Source: JAXMCK01 sp046349395 (lineage in GTDB: Bacteria; Pseudomonadota; Alphaproteobacteria; Geminicoccales; Geminicoccaceae). Taken from it: DNA of 64,000 bases. The position numbers and the translations under genes are program-made. How positions within the stretch are numbered: the stretch's first letter is position 1; each line of letters opens with the position of its first letter. The notes under the pieces were generated by a model. The model was given only the letters and a program-made list of their open reading frames with translations, searched no databases and was not told the origin of the DNA. Below are positions 30,336 through 36,769 of this stretch, piece by piece. Location of the stretch: assembly GCA_046349395.1 (NCBI GenBank), contig JAXMCK010000004.1, forward strand, positions 62,001-126,000, in the 5' to 3' direction.

Positions 30336-30608
30336 ATGCAGCTGCGCAAGGCGAGCGAGATCGACGTCGACAAGATCGGCGACGAGTTGATCCTGATGCA
30401 CCTCGTCACCCGCAAGGTCGTGGTCCTCAACGATGCCGGTCATCTCGTCTGGGACGCCCTCGACCTCGTCGACACGCGGGACGAACTGCACGCGCTCCTG
30501 CAGGAGGGAGCCCCCCACCTGTCCGCCGCTGACCTGCACCAGGGGGCGGAGTCCGTGCTCGCCGCTTTGCTCGACGCCGGAATCCTGACCGAGACCGAAG
30601 CCGCCTGA
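30336..30608 (+). CDS. PqqD-family peptide chaperone (RiPP recognition element)
   Basis: The 90-residue protein has the PqqD pattern: LILMHLVTRKVVVLNDAGHL (the beta-hairpin and VxLN turn), VWDALDLVDTRDELHALL and a C-terminal LLDAGIL helix. PqqD proteins bind the leader of ribosomal peptides and present it to modifying enzymes. Possible starts are ATG 30327, 30330 and 30336; I prefer 30336 because GGAG lies nine bases upstream. The glycosyltransferase gene follows after six bases, so the two are co-transcribed. Confidence 0.82.
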   Translation: MQLRKASEIDVDKIGDELILMHLVTRKVVVLNDAGHLVWDALDLVDTRDELHALLQEGAPHLSAADLHQGAESVLAALLDAGILTETEAA

Positions 30609-30614
30609 CTGGCT

Positions 30615-31307
30615 GTGCCGGCCTCTCCCCTGGTCACCGCCCTCATCGCCACCCGGCGGCCGGCCTTCGTCCCGGAGATCCTGGCCATGATGCGGGCGCA
30701 GGACCATCGCCCTGTCGAGATCGTCCTCGTCCTGCACGGGATCGACCCGCCACCACGCGTCGAGGCCGCGGACAAGGTGATGAGCGCTCCCGCCGCCTGG
30801 AGTCTCGGCGAGTGCCTCAATGCCGGGATCGCGGAGTCGAGCGGCGACATCATCGCCAAGATCGACGACGACGACATCTACACTCCGGGTTACCTCTCCG
30901 AGGCTGTCACCCAACTCGCTACAGGACGGGCCGGTGTCGTCGGGAAGGCGGAACATCTCATCTACTACGTGCCGTCGCGAGAGCTTCACTTGTGGCACCC
31001 CGGAGCCTCGCATCACGAGCAGCATTATCTCCCGGGTGGAACGTTGGTGTTCGGGCGGCGACTTGGGCTGTCACCCGGCTTCCCGCCTCTCAGCCTGGGC
31101 GAGGACAACGTCTTCTGCGAGTCGTGCCGCGCCCAGGGAGAGATCCTCTGGTCGACGTCGCGCCGTAACCACGTCGTCCGGCGCTTCGCCGACGAACATC
31201 ACACCTCGCTGCGGAAGAGCTACATGCTCGCAGAGCGCGCCATTCTCCTGCAGCGTGACGTCGATCCCGACGTTTCCGCTCTCCTGAAGATCGCCGCCGG
31301 GGGTTGA
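30615..31307 (+). CDS. Glycosyltransferase family 2-like protein
   Basis: The 230-residue GT-A fold protein starts at GTG 30615. It has the N-terminal strand VTALIATRRPAFVPEILAMM, the nucleotide-sugar/metal motif AKIDDDDIYTPGYL (Asp84-Asp87) and the acceptor-side LGEDNVFCESC. No membrane segment is visible. It follows the PqqD gene by six bases, suggesting that it glycosylates the same target or acts in the same modification pathway. Its stop lies 20 bases from the stop of the first short-peptide gene on the opposite strand. Confidence 0.76.
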   Translation: MPASPLVTALIATRRPAFVPEILAMMRAQDHRPVEIVLVLHGIDPPPRVEAADKVMSAPAAWSLGECLNAGIAESSGDIIAKIDDDDIYTPGYLSEAVTQLATGRAGVVGKAEHLIYYVPSRELHLWHPGASHHEQHYLPGGTLVFGRRLGLSPGFPPLSLGEDNVFCESCRAQGEILWSTSRRNHVVRRFADEHHTSLRKSYMLAERAILLQRDVDPDVSALLKIAAGG

Positions 31308-31327
31308 CCACGCGCGGCGACACGCTC

Positions 31328-31498
31328 TCACCCGGGCGATGCTTTGGCCGAACTCAAGGCAACTCCGGCTAAAGCAGCGACAACTGTGGGAGCCGCGGCG
31401 ACCTTGCCCAATTTGCGGAGCAGGATGCGGCGGCGGGAAGGCTCGCCTTCTGTGTTCTTGACGGCTGTGGAGGAATTTTTGGGGTCCGTCGGCATCAT
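31328..31498 (-). CDS. Short twin-arginine-motif peptide, array member 6 (last, 56 residues)
   Basis: This is one of six paralogous short genes. It starts at ATG 31498 with AGGGAGAG a few bases upstream. After a polar N-terminus of 21 residues comes the shared core SRRRILLRKLGKVAAAPTVV, then a short tail ending AKASPG. The core fits the array consensus R-R-x-[LF]-[LIV]-x-[RK]-[LI], then small residues, then A-x-P-x-V-[IVL]-A. It starts 21 bases after the preceding member and ends 20 bases from the glycosyltransferase stop on the other strand. The motif also resembles a Tat signal h-region without any cargo. Function unknown; candidate substrate of the adjacent kinase/PqqD cassette. Confidence 0.68.
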   Translation of the reverse strand: MMPTDPKNSSTAVKNTEGEPSRRRILLRKLGKVAAAPTVVAALAGVALSSAKASPG

Positions 31499-31519
31499 CT
31501 AGCTCTCCCTGTTCTCCGC

Positions 31520-31681
31520 CTATGATCCAGCGCTTGCGCTCTCGGTCGCAGCCACGGCCGCCAGGACGATCGGGGCCGCCGACAGCTTTGCAAGCTTCGC
31601 GAGCAACTCGCGACGCCGCGCGGCCCGAGCCTGATCGCGTGTGCCGACACTCCGGTCCTGAACGGAAGATCGCTCTAGCAT
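31520..31681 (-). CDS. Short twin-arginine-motif peptide, array member 5 (53 residues)
   Basis: The start ATG 31681 overlaps the stop of the preceding member (ATGCTAG), indicating coupled translation. The polar N-terminus is followed by ARRRELLAKLAKLSAAPIVL, matching the array core, and the tail ends SASAGS with a C-terminal serine. A start at 31702 in the same frame is possible but has no advantage. Codon use and base composition match the neighbours. Same candidate role as the other members. Confidence 0.68.
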   Translation of the reverse strand: MLERSSVQDRSVGTRDQARAARRRELLAKLAKLSAAPIVLAAVAATESASAGS

Positions 31682-31863
31682 CGGGACTCGGCCGCCAGGC
31701 ACACGCTGCCCGATGCCGTCGCCCGATGACCGCTGAGCGTCGCGACGACGGCAGGCGCGGCGGTCAGGAGCGCGATGCGCTGCACGAACGCTCGGCGCTT
31801 CGTGCGTTTGGGCTCGGCTGGGCCTTCAGATTTCGAAGCCGCAACGGCAGGCTCCAGGCTCAT
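31675..31863 (-). CDS. Short twin-arginine-motif peptide, array member 4 (62 residues)
   Basis: ATG 31863 overlaps the stop of the preceding member (ATGA). The core is TKRRAFVQRIALLTAAPAVV. This is the most divergent member: Phe replaces the usual Leu after RR, and the lysine of LxK is Leu. Its tail is longer than in the others (RATASGS followed by nine more residues ending in Cys), apparently because the frame runs on into the start of the next gene. The frame is open further upstream with a TTG start, but the coupled ATG and the alignment with its paralogues favour 31863. Confidence 0.6.
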   Translation of the reverse strand: MSLEPAVAASKSEGPAEPKRTKRRAFVQRIALLTAAPAVVATLSGHRATASGSVCLAAESRC

Positions 31864-32021
31864 GTCGATGCCGCCGCGGCTTCCGGCGCTACGGCCTTCG
31901 TCGCGATCACCGCAGGCAAAGCTGCCGCTCTTGCGATCCGCTGCAGAAGAACGCGGCGTCTGGCGTCGTGGGTTACCCCCGCCGGCATCTTCGGCTCGAC
32001 GCTCGGCGACTGCCTGCCCAT
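31860..32021 (-). CDS. Short twin-arginine-motif peptide, array member 3 (53 residues)
   Basis: The start is ATG 32021 with a strong ribosome site (AAGGGGGG, about 5 bases upstream). The core is ARRRVLLQRIARAAALPAVI and the tail ends EAAAAST. Another frame covering the same bases is longer and could mask this gene, but only this frame shows the array core. Its stop overlaps the start of member 4. The arginine pair falls at residues 21-23, as in all other members. Confidence 0.65.
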   Translation of the reverse strand: MGRQSPSVEPKMPAGVTHDARRRVLLQRIARAAALPAVIATKAVAPEAAAAST

Positions 32022-32120
32022 CTACGCCCCCCTTCATCCCCGTCGTGTCACCTTTACCGCCGGGTGACGCCAAGTAAAGCCATGCATCAACCCAGAAGCT
32101 CGACGGGGATCCGACCGACG

Positions 32121-32276
32121 TCAGGAAGCGGCAGCGGGCTTCGGAGCGCTGGCGATCGCAGCAATGACGGTCGGCACCGCAGCAGCCTTGGCCAGACGAG
32201 CAAGAAGCGCCCGTCGGCCAGCATCATTGGGGCTTCGCGTCTGCACCGTCCCTTCGCTTTCTCGAGACTTCTTCAC
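32121..32276 (-). CDS. Short twin-arginine-motif peptide, array member 2 (51 residues)
   Basis: The start is GTG 32276 with GAGG seven bases upstream (a second GTG lies at 32279). The core is AGRRALLARLAKAAAVPTVI followed by the tail KPAAAS, ending in serine. It is closest to member 1 (both have DAGRR and KAAAVP). A gap of about 100 bases separates it from member 3. Confidence 0.67.
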   Translation of the reverse strand: MKKSRESEGTVQTRSPNDAGRRALLARLAKAAAVPTVIAAIASAPKPAAAS

Positions 32277-32366
32277 CACGCAACCTCACTTCACGACTGT
32301 ACGTTCAAGAGATCCGTCAGGATATGCATCGACGACACACGGGTCGGCTTTGAAGCAGCCGAGCGA

Positions 32367-32534
32367 TCAGTAGGCCGTGGCCGGCGTCGGCTTGCCGCTG
32401 ACCGCGGCGATCACGGCCGGTACTGCCGCAGCCTTCCCCAGCCGTCCGATCAGCGTGCGGCGTCCGGCATCAAGGGGCTTCCCGCCCGCCACCTCGGGTG
32501 ATTGATCCGGCGGGCTCTGCGGCTTGTTCCCCAT
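32367..32534 (-). CDS. Short twin-arginine-motif peptide, array member 1 (first, 55 residues)
   Basis: The start is ATG 32534 with GAGGGTG as ribosome site. The core is AGRRTLIGRLGKAAAVPAVI and the tail ends PTPATAY. The same frame is open upstream to 32708 but that part overlaps the hairpin and the 26-residue gene in another frame and was not included. It is the promoter-proximal member of the array. A transcription start upstream of it could read all six genes. Confidence 0.68.
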   Translation of the reverse strand: MGNKPQSPPDQSPEVAGGKPLDAGRRTLIGRLGKAAAVPAVIAAVSGKPTPATAY

Positions 32535-32583
32535 CGCGGCACCCTCGGCATTCTCAACCTGGGGTGGCAAGTACCATCGCCAC

Positions 32584-32621
32584 CACCCTGCCGGCAAGCG
32601 CAACGGCCCGCCGGCAGGGTG
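32584..32621 (-). terminator. Perfect 12-bp hairpin between the 26-residue gene and the peptide array
   Basis: Arms 32584-32595 and 32610-32621 are perfectly complementary (CACCCTGCCGGC) with a 14-base loop. It lies 14 bases after the stop of the small membrane-protein gene. There is no T tract on either side, so it may be a Rho-assisted or weak terminator, or a processing or stabilising stem. Confidence 0.5.
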
Positions 32622-32634
32622 CAGAGCAGCTAGC

Positions 32635-32715
32635 TCAGAGATAGCCCATGAAGTAGAGGATGAGGATGATCGGCAGCGGAATGCCGACGAGCCACAAGAC
32701 CAGGCCACGTCCCAT
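32635..32715 (-). CDS. 26-residue single-span membrane peptide
   Basis: The start ATG 32715 has a strong ribosome site (AAAGGAGC). The peptide begins MGRGLVLWLVGIPLPIILIL and is hydrophobic to the end, so it should span the inner membrane once. Similar very short MGRGL-type peptides with a GIPxPIIL motif recur as unannotated genes in proteobacteria. The function is unknown. It is followed by the 12-bp hairpin and then by the peptide array on the same strand. Confidence 0.6.
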   Translation of the reverse strand: MGRGLVLWLVGIPLPIILILYFMGYL

Positions 32716-32849
32716 GTCGTGCTCCTTTCGGGATTTGACGCCGCAGTAACCGCCGTAGGGGGCGAAAGTTCAGTCCGGTTGAGAAGGGTTGTTGGCCCGG
32801 GTTCGGCCGCGGACTATGCCGGGGCGCCAAGCATGGGAGGCGACGAGCG

Positions 32850-33701
32850 ATGCTCTACCGTGGGTTCGCGACGCAGGAAGAGATCGATGCCGGCTACAAC
32901 AACATGGCGGCCGTGCCCGACGCGCCGGCACTGCTGGCCGACTGGGCGCAGCGCAGCGCTGCGGCGCGCGACCTGCCCTGCGCACGTCTGCGCCTCGCCT
33001 ACGGCCCGACCCGTGCCGAGAAGCTCGACCTCTTCACCGCTGGCGCCGGCACGCCGCTGCACATCTTCGTCCATGGCGGCTACTGGCGCTCGCTGAGTGC
33101 GGCCGACTTCAGCTTTCTGGCCCCCACCTTCGTCGCCGCCGGCATCTCGCTGGCCGTCATCGACTACGCGCTCTGCCCCACGGTCACGATGGACGAGATC
33201 GTGCGCCAGGTCCGCGCCGCGGTCGCCTGGTGCAAGGTGCGGAGCGACGTCCATGGCTGCGATGCGGGCCGGCTCAGCATCTCCGGCCACTCGGCCGGCG
33301 GTCACCTCACCGGGATGGCGCTGCTCACCGACTGGGCGCGCGACTACGACCTGCCGGCCGACACGCTCCGCGCCGGCGTGCCGATCAGCGGCCTCTTCGA
33401 TCTCGCCCCTTTTCCCTACAGCTATCTTCAGCCGAAGCTGCAGCTCGACTGGGGCCAGGTCCGCCGCAACAGCCCGATCCTGCACCTGCCCCGCGCGATG
33501 CCGCCGATGACCGTCGCCGTGGGTGCCGCGGAGCTGCCCGAGCTCGTTCGCCAGTCCTACGATTTCGCCGCCGCGGCTACGACCGCGGGCCTGCAGGCGA
33601 CCTACCTGCCCGTCGGCGAGCGCAACCATTTCACGATCCTGAACGATCTCTGCGAGCCGAGTACGGCCCTCTTCCAGGCCATCCGCACGGCCGCCTACTG
33701 A
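32850..33701 (+). CDS. Alpha/beta hydrolase, kynurenine-formamidase-like
   Basis: The 283-residue esterase-fold protein has the oxyanion motif HIFVHGGYWRS (His75-Trp79) and the nucleophile elbow SISGHSAGGHL (Ser148), with a likely catalytic His in GERNHFTILNDL near 255. The HGGYW form of the oxyanion motif is typical of kynurenine formamidase and related arylformamidases. No kynurenine-pathway neighbours are visible, so the substrate is open. The gene stands alone between the membrane peptide (opposite strand) and the VOC gene. Confidence 0.75.
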   Translation: MLYRGFATQEEIDAGYNNMAAVPDAPALLADWAQRSAAARDLPCARLRLAYGPTRAEKLDLFTAGAGTPLHIFVHGGYWRSLSAADFSFLAPTFVAAGISLAVIDYALCPTVTMDEIVRQVRAAVAWCKVRSDVHGCDAGRLSISGHSAGGHLTGMALLTDWARDYDLPADTLRAGVPISGLFDLAPFPYSYLQPKLQLDWGQVRRNSPILHLPRAMPPMTVAVGAAELPELVRQSYDFAAAATTAGLQATYLPVGERNHFTILNDLCEPSTALFQAIRTAAY

Positions 33702-33772
33702 TCGTCGAGCTTCGGCGGAACCGCCGACGGAGCCATGCGCTCTTCCTTCGACAACCTTGAGTGGAGGCCGGG

Positions 33773-34186
33773 ATGAAGCTGCAGCCCTATCTGTTCTTCG
33801 AGGGCCGGGCCGAGGAGGCGATCGAGTTCTACAGCTCGGCGATGGGTGCCGAGGTGGTGCAGATGATCCGCTTCGGCGACAGCCCGGAGCAGCCGCCGGC
33901 CGGATCCATGCCGGAGGGCTACGAGCGGAAGGTGATGCACGCCTCGCTGAAGGTCGGCGAAAGCCTGCTCCTCCTCTCCGACGGCGGCTGCAGCGGCGCA
34001 TCGGCTTTCCGCGGCTGCTCCATCTCGCTCTTCGCGGCCGACACCGCCGAGGCGGAGCGGCTGTTTGCGACGCTTGCCGCAGACGGCGAGGTCCAGATGC
34101 CGCTGACCAGGACCTTCTTCTCGCCGGCCTTCGGCATGCTGGCGGACCGCTTCGGCGTGCCCTGGATGATCGTTGCCGAGCGCTGA
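33773..34186 (+). CDS. VOC-superfamily protein (PhnB/3-demethylubiquinone-methyltransferase-like)
   Basis: The 137-residue protein has MKLQPYLFFEGRAEEAIEFY at the start and FGMLADRFGVPWMI at the end, both typical of the PhnB-like branch of glyoxalase-fold proteins. GGAGG lies six bases before the ATG, which fixes the start at 33773 rather than 33761. The function of this branch is not well defined. Its stop is only three bases from the stop of the convergent phytochelatin-synthase-like gene. Confidence 0.78.
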   Translation: MKLQPYLFFEGRAEEAIEFYSSAMGAEVVQMIRFGDSPEQPPAGSMPEGYERKVMHASLKVGESLLLLSDGGCSGASAFRGCSISLFAADTAEAERLFATLAADGEVQMPLTRTFFSPAFGMLADRFGVPWMIVAER

Positions 34187-34189
34187 GGC

Positions 34190-34927
34190 TCAGTTGACGG
34201 GGGCGGCCGCTACCTCGGCCTTGCGCACGACCAGCACATAGCCGCGGGTCCGGTTCTCGTTGTCCGAGTCGGTGGTGTTCATCGCCGCGAACAGGTCGGC
34301 CGCCGTCACCCACACCGGCGGGTACTTGTAGCGCGCCACGTCGAGGATGAGGAACCGGTCGGTCTCGGCATCGTAAGCGGCAAGCGGCGAGATGTGCCCG
34401 CCCCGCTCCTGCCCGATCGCCTTGCGCAGATAGTTCACGATCACAGCTCTGCCGTCCTGACCGAGGTGCTCCCGCGCCGCCGCCCTGAACTGGTCGACGC
34501 TGCTGTCGGCCGCATGGTTCACCGTCGCCTCGACAGGGTGCAGCCGCAGCAAGGCGCCCAACTGGTCGAGCGTCATGCCCTGCTTCGTCAGGACCTCGCG
34601 CGGAAGGATGGTCTCCGTCCGCTCGTCGAGGAAATTGTCCTGCGTGAAGGTGTGGTAGGGCTCGTACTCGGGCGTCGTTGGTGCTGGCACGTCGAGCGCG
34701 TTCAGCACGATCACGATGCTGGCCACCCCGCAGAAGCTCTGCAGCTTCTGCGTCACGAAGTTCACGCTGAGAGGCACATAGGCGTCGAGCGCATCGGCTT
34801 CGAGCAGCAGCTTCTCGCCCTGCTCCGACCGCACGTCGATGAGGTTCGGCGGTAGCGGCAGCGAATCGGCTAGCGCCGCGGACCAGCCGAGTGCCGCCGC
34901 CACTCCTACTATCGCCGCGATCCTCAT
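34190..34927 (-). CDS. Secreted phytochelatin-synthase-like protein
   Basis: The 245-residue precursor has a signal peptide ending AALA at about residue 20, followed by a papain-fold phytochelatin-synthase domain. The catalytic cysteine is in QSFCGVASIVIVLNALD (Cys66), His in GGHISPLAAYD (about 180) and Asp in ILDVARYKYPP (about 197). Bacterial members lack the metal-sensing C-terminal domain of the plant enzyme and mainly hydrolyse glutathione to gamma-Glu-Cys. The signal peptide places this one in the periplasm. The gene appears monocistronic. Confidence 0.8.
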   Translation of the reverse strand: MRIAAIVGVAAALGWSAALADSLPLPPNLIDVRSEQGEKLLLEADALDAYVPLSVNFVTQKLQSFCGVASIVIVLNALDVPAPTTPEYEPYHTFTQDNFLDERTETILPREVLTKQGMTLDQLGALLRLHPVEATVNHAADSSVDQFRAAAREHLGQDGRAVIVNYLRKAIGQERGGHISPLAAYDAETDRFLILDVARYKYPPVWVTAADLFAAMNTTDSDNENRTRGYVLVVRKAEVAAAPVN

Positions 34928-35231
34928 CCCCACGCCGGCACTCCTTCTCGGTCCGAGGATGGAGCATGGCGACGAAAGCCTCGGCGGGCAACGGAGATCA
35001 CCGGAGCAAGCCCGGGCAGCCTCCCTAGGTTCATGGCCCGCCGGCCACAACCTGTTGGCCCGGAGTCGCACTTTCCGTTCGCCCACCCAGAGGAGCCCGC
35101 CGCCGCCACATCGTCCGCACAGGGAATCCCGCCGGGCGAAGGAACGATACGGCGAATAGGCCGTCCTAGGGGGTGGACCTGAACTGCGCGGCGGGCAGCA
35201 CAAGCCCATCGCCGAGGGAGTGAAATCGCCG
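34928..35231. other. Gap between two divergent secreted-protein genes
   Basis: About 300 bases separate the start codons of the phytochelatin-synthase-like gene and the FG-GAP-like gene. It should carry both promoters. I see no gene with recognisable content and no clear promoter pair or operator. Confidence 0.4.
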
Positions 35232-36665
35232 ATGATTGTGCAAGCGAGCGGAGCCAATCCGCCCGGACGGTGGATTTTTGTGACCGTTCTCACCGTGCTG
35301 GCGACACTGGCCGTGTCGGTCGCGGCCCATGCGGGCAGCTCGGACCGCATCCTCATGCACCGCAACGGCCTGCGCGGGGTGGCCTACGCGCAGCTCAGCG
35401 TGGCCGGTGCCCCGTCCAGTGCCGGCAATCTCTCCGGCAGCGCGTTACGCAAGTTCGCTCTCGACGGCGACGGGGCGGTCAACGTCCGCGGCAATCTCTA
35501 CCCGGTCGACGTCGACGGCGACGGCAGCTGGGAATTCGTCCATTTCAACGGCTACCGCATCATGCGGGTCTTCCGCCAGGACGGCACCAAGCTCTGGCAG
35601 ATCACCAATCCGAGCGGCCGCGTCCACCGCTCCTGGAGCCATCGCGACACGCTGGCGGTCATCGATCTCAACGGCGACCGCAAGCAGGAGATCGTCCACT
35701 GCTGGGTCGAGGGCGGCACCAAGCTCGTGGCTCGCAACGGTGCCACCGGCCAGGTGATCAAGTCGGTCTCGATCCCAGGCTCCGGCTCGGGCAGCGAGTG
35801 CCAGATCGCCGCCTTCAACTTCGCCGATCTCGGCAAGCCGCTGATTCTCGTCGCCGGCAAGTCGACTGCGAGCTGCAAGGGCAATTTCGAGGACACCTGG
35901 TCGGGCACCATCGCCTTCGACACGAACCTCAACCTCAAATGGCGCACCAACACCTGCAGCGCCGGGCATTATGTCTGGGCGGCCGAGAGCAACGGGCAGG
36001 CCGTCTCCAGCGTCTTCGTCGGCAAGTATCAGATCAACAGCAAGGGCTCGATCCTCTGCACCCTGCCGGGCTGGGGCGGTGACCATATCGACTCGATCTC
36101 GATCGGCGACGCCGACCCGACAAAGGCCGGCAACGAGGCTATCACCGTCGGCAGGTCCGGCACCCGGATGTACAGCCTGGGCTCCACCGGCAAGTCCTGC
36201 ACGCCCCTCTGGTCCAAGGGCAACGGCGACTTCCTCAACGCCCAGTACGTCTTCTTCGCCAAGCTGAAGCCCGGCACGCCCGGCCTCAACATCGCGATCC
36301 GTGAGGAGCCGACCTCGAAGGCGGTGACGCACTATCTCTATTTCACCGACTACAAGGGCAACAAGATCGCCACCACGCGCGGGACCTACTACTCGAAGAT
36401 CCCGATGCAGAACGCCAATCTCGACGGCCAGCGCGGCACCGACGAGTTGGCCGGCGCCTATGGCGAGGTCCTGGGTGTGGACGGTAGCACCCGCCTCACA
36501 CGGAGCTGGTACTGGGGCCTGCAGCCGCTCAGCAGCTCCGAGAAGAGCCTCGTCCCGCCCGAGCAGTGGGCCGCCCGCCCGCTCTGGTTCGACATCAACA
36601 AGGACGGCCGCGAGGAGCTGATCACCTGGGGCCGCAACACGCTGGTGATCGGCCGCATCAACTGA
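35232..36665 (+). CDS. Secreted FG-GAP/VCBS-repeat-like beta-propeller protein of unknown function
   Basis: The 477-residue precursor has an N-terminal hydrophobic signal (about residues 12-35, ending AHA). Calcium-binding-like repeats are spaced along the chain: DVDGDGSWEFVHFN (about 99), DLNGDRKQEIVHCW (about 145) and DINKDGREELITW (about 455). Such repeats form a beta-propeller in secreted or surface proteins, often polysaccharide-binding or lyase-like. At least five cysteines occur in the central part. I choose ATG 35232; GTG 35220 would add four residues but has the GAGGGA too close. No enzymatic motif is evident. Confidence 0.68.
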   Translation: MIVQASGANPPGRWIFVTVLTVLATLAVSVAAHAGSSDRILMHRNGLRGVAYAQLSVAGAPSSAGNLSGSALRKFALDGDGAVNVRGNLYPVDVDGDGSWEFVHFNGYRIMRVFRQDGTKLWQITNPSGRVHRSWSHRDTLAVIDLNGDRKQEIVHCWVEGGTKLVARNGATGQVIKSVSIPGSGSGSECQIAAFNFADLGKPLILVAGKSTASCKGNFEDTWSGTIAFDTNLNLKWRTNTCSAGHYVWAAESNGQAVSSVFVGKYQINSKGSILCTLPGWGGDHIDSISIGDADPTKAGNEAITVGRSGTRMYSLGSTGKSCTPLWSKGNGDFLNAQYVFFAKLKPGTPGLNIAIREEPTSKAVTHYLYFTDYKGNKIATTRGTYYSKIPMQNANLDGQRGTDELAGAYGEVLGVDGSTRLTRSWYWGLQPLSSSEKSLVPPEQWAARPLWFDINKDGREELITWGRNTLVIGRIN

Positions 36666-36769
36666 CACGCGCGCATCCGGGCTGCGCCACCTCTGGGGTG
36701 GCGGGCCCGGTACGGCGTGATACCACCCGCGGACGAGCCCCGGCCGGGGGGCTCCCCACGGGGTGACCT

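Noticed and set aside
31522..32067. Plus-strand 181-codon frame opposite the peptide array
   Set aside because: No motif; it is the complement of the repeated Ala/Arg-rich coding pattern of the array.
31675..32073. Long version (132 codons, TTG start) of array member 4
   Set aside because: It overlaps member 3, which has its own strong ribosome site, and the array alignment supports ATG 31863, which is coupled to member 3 by ATGA.
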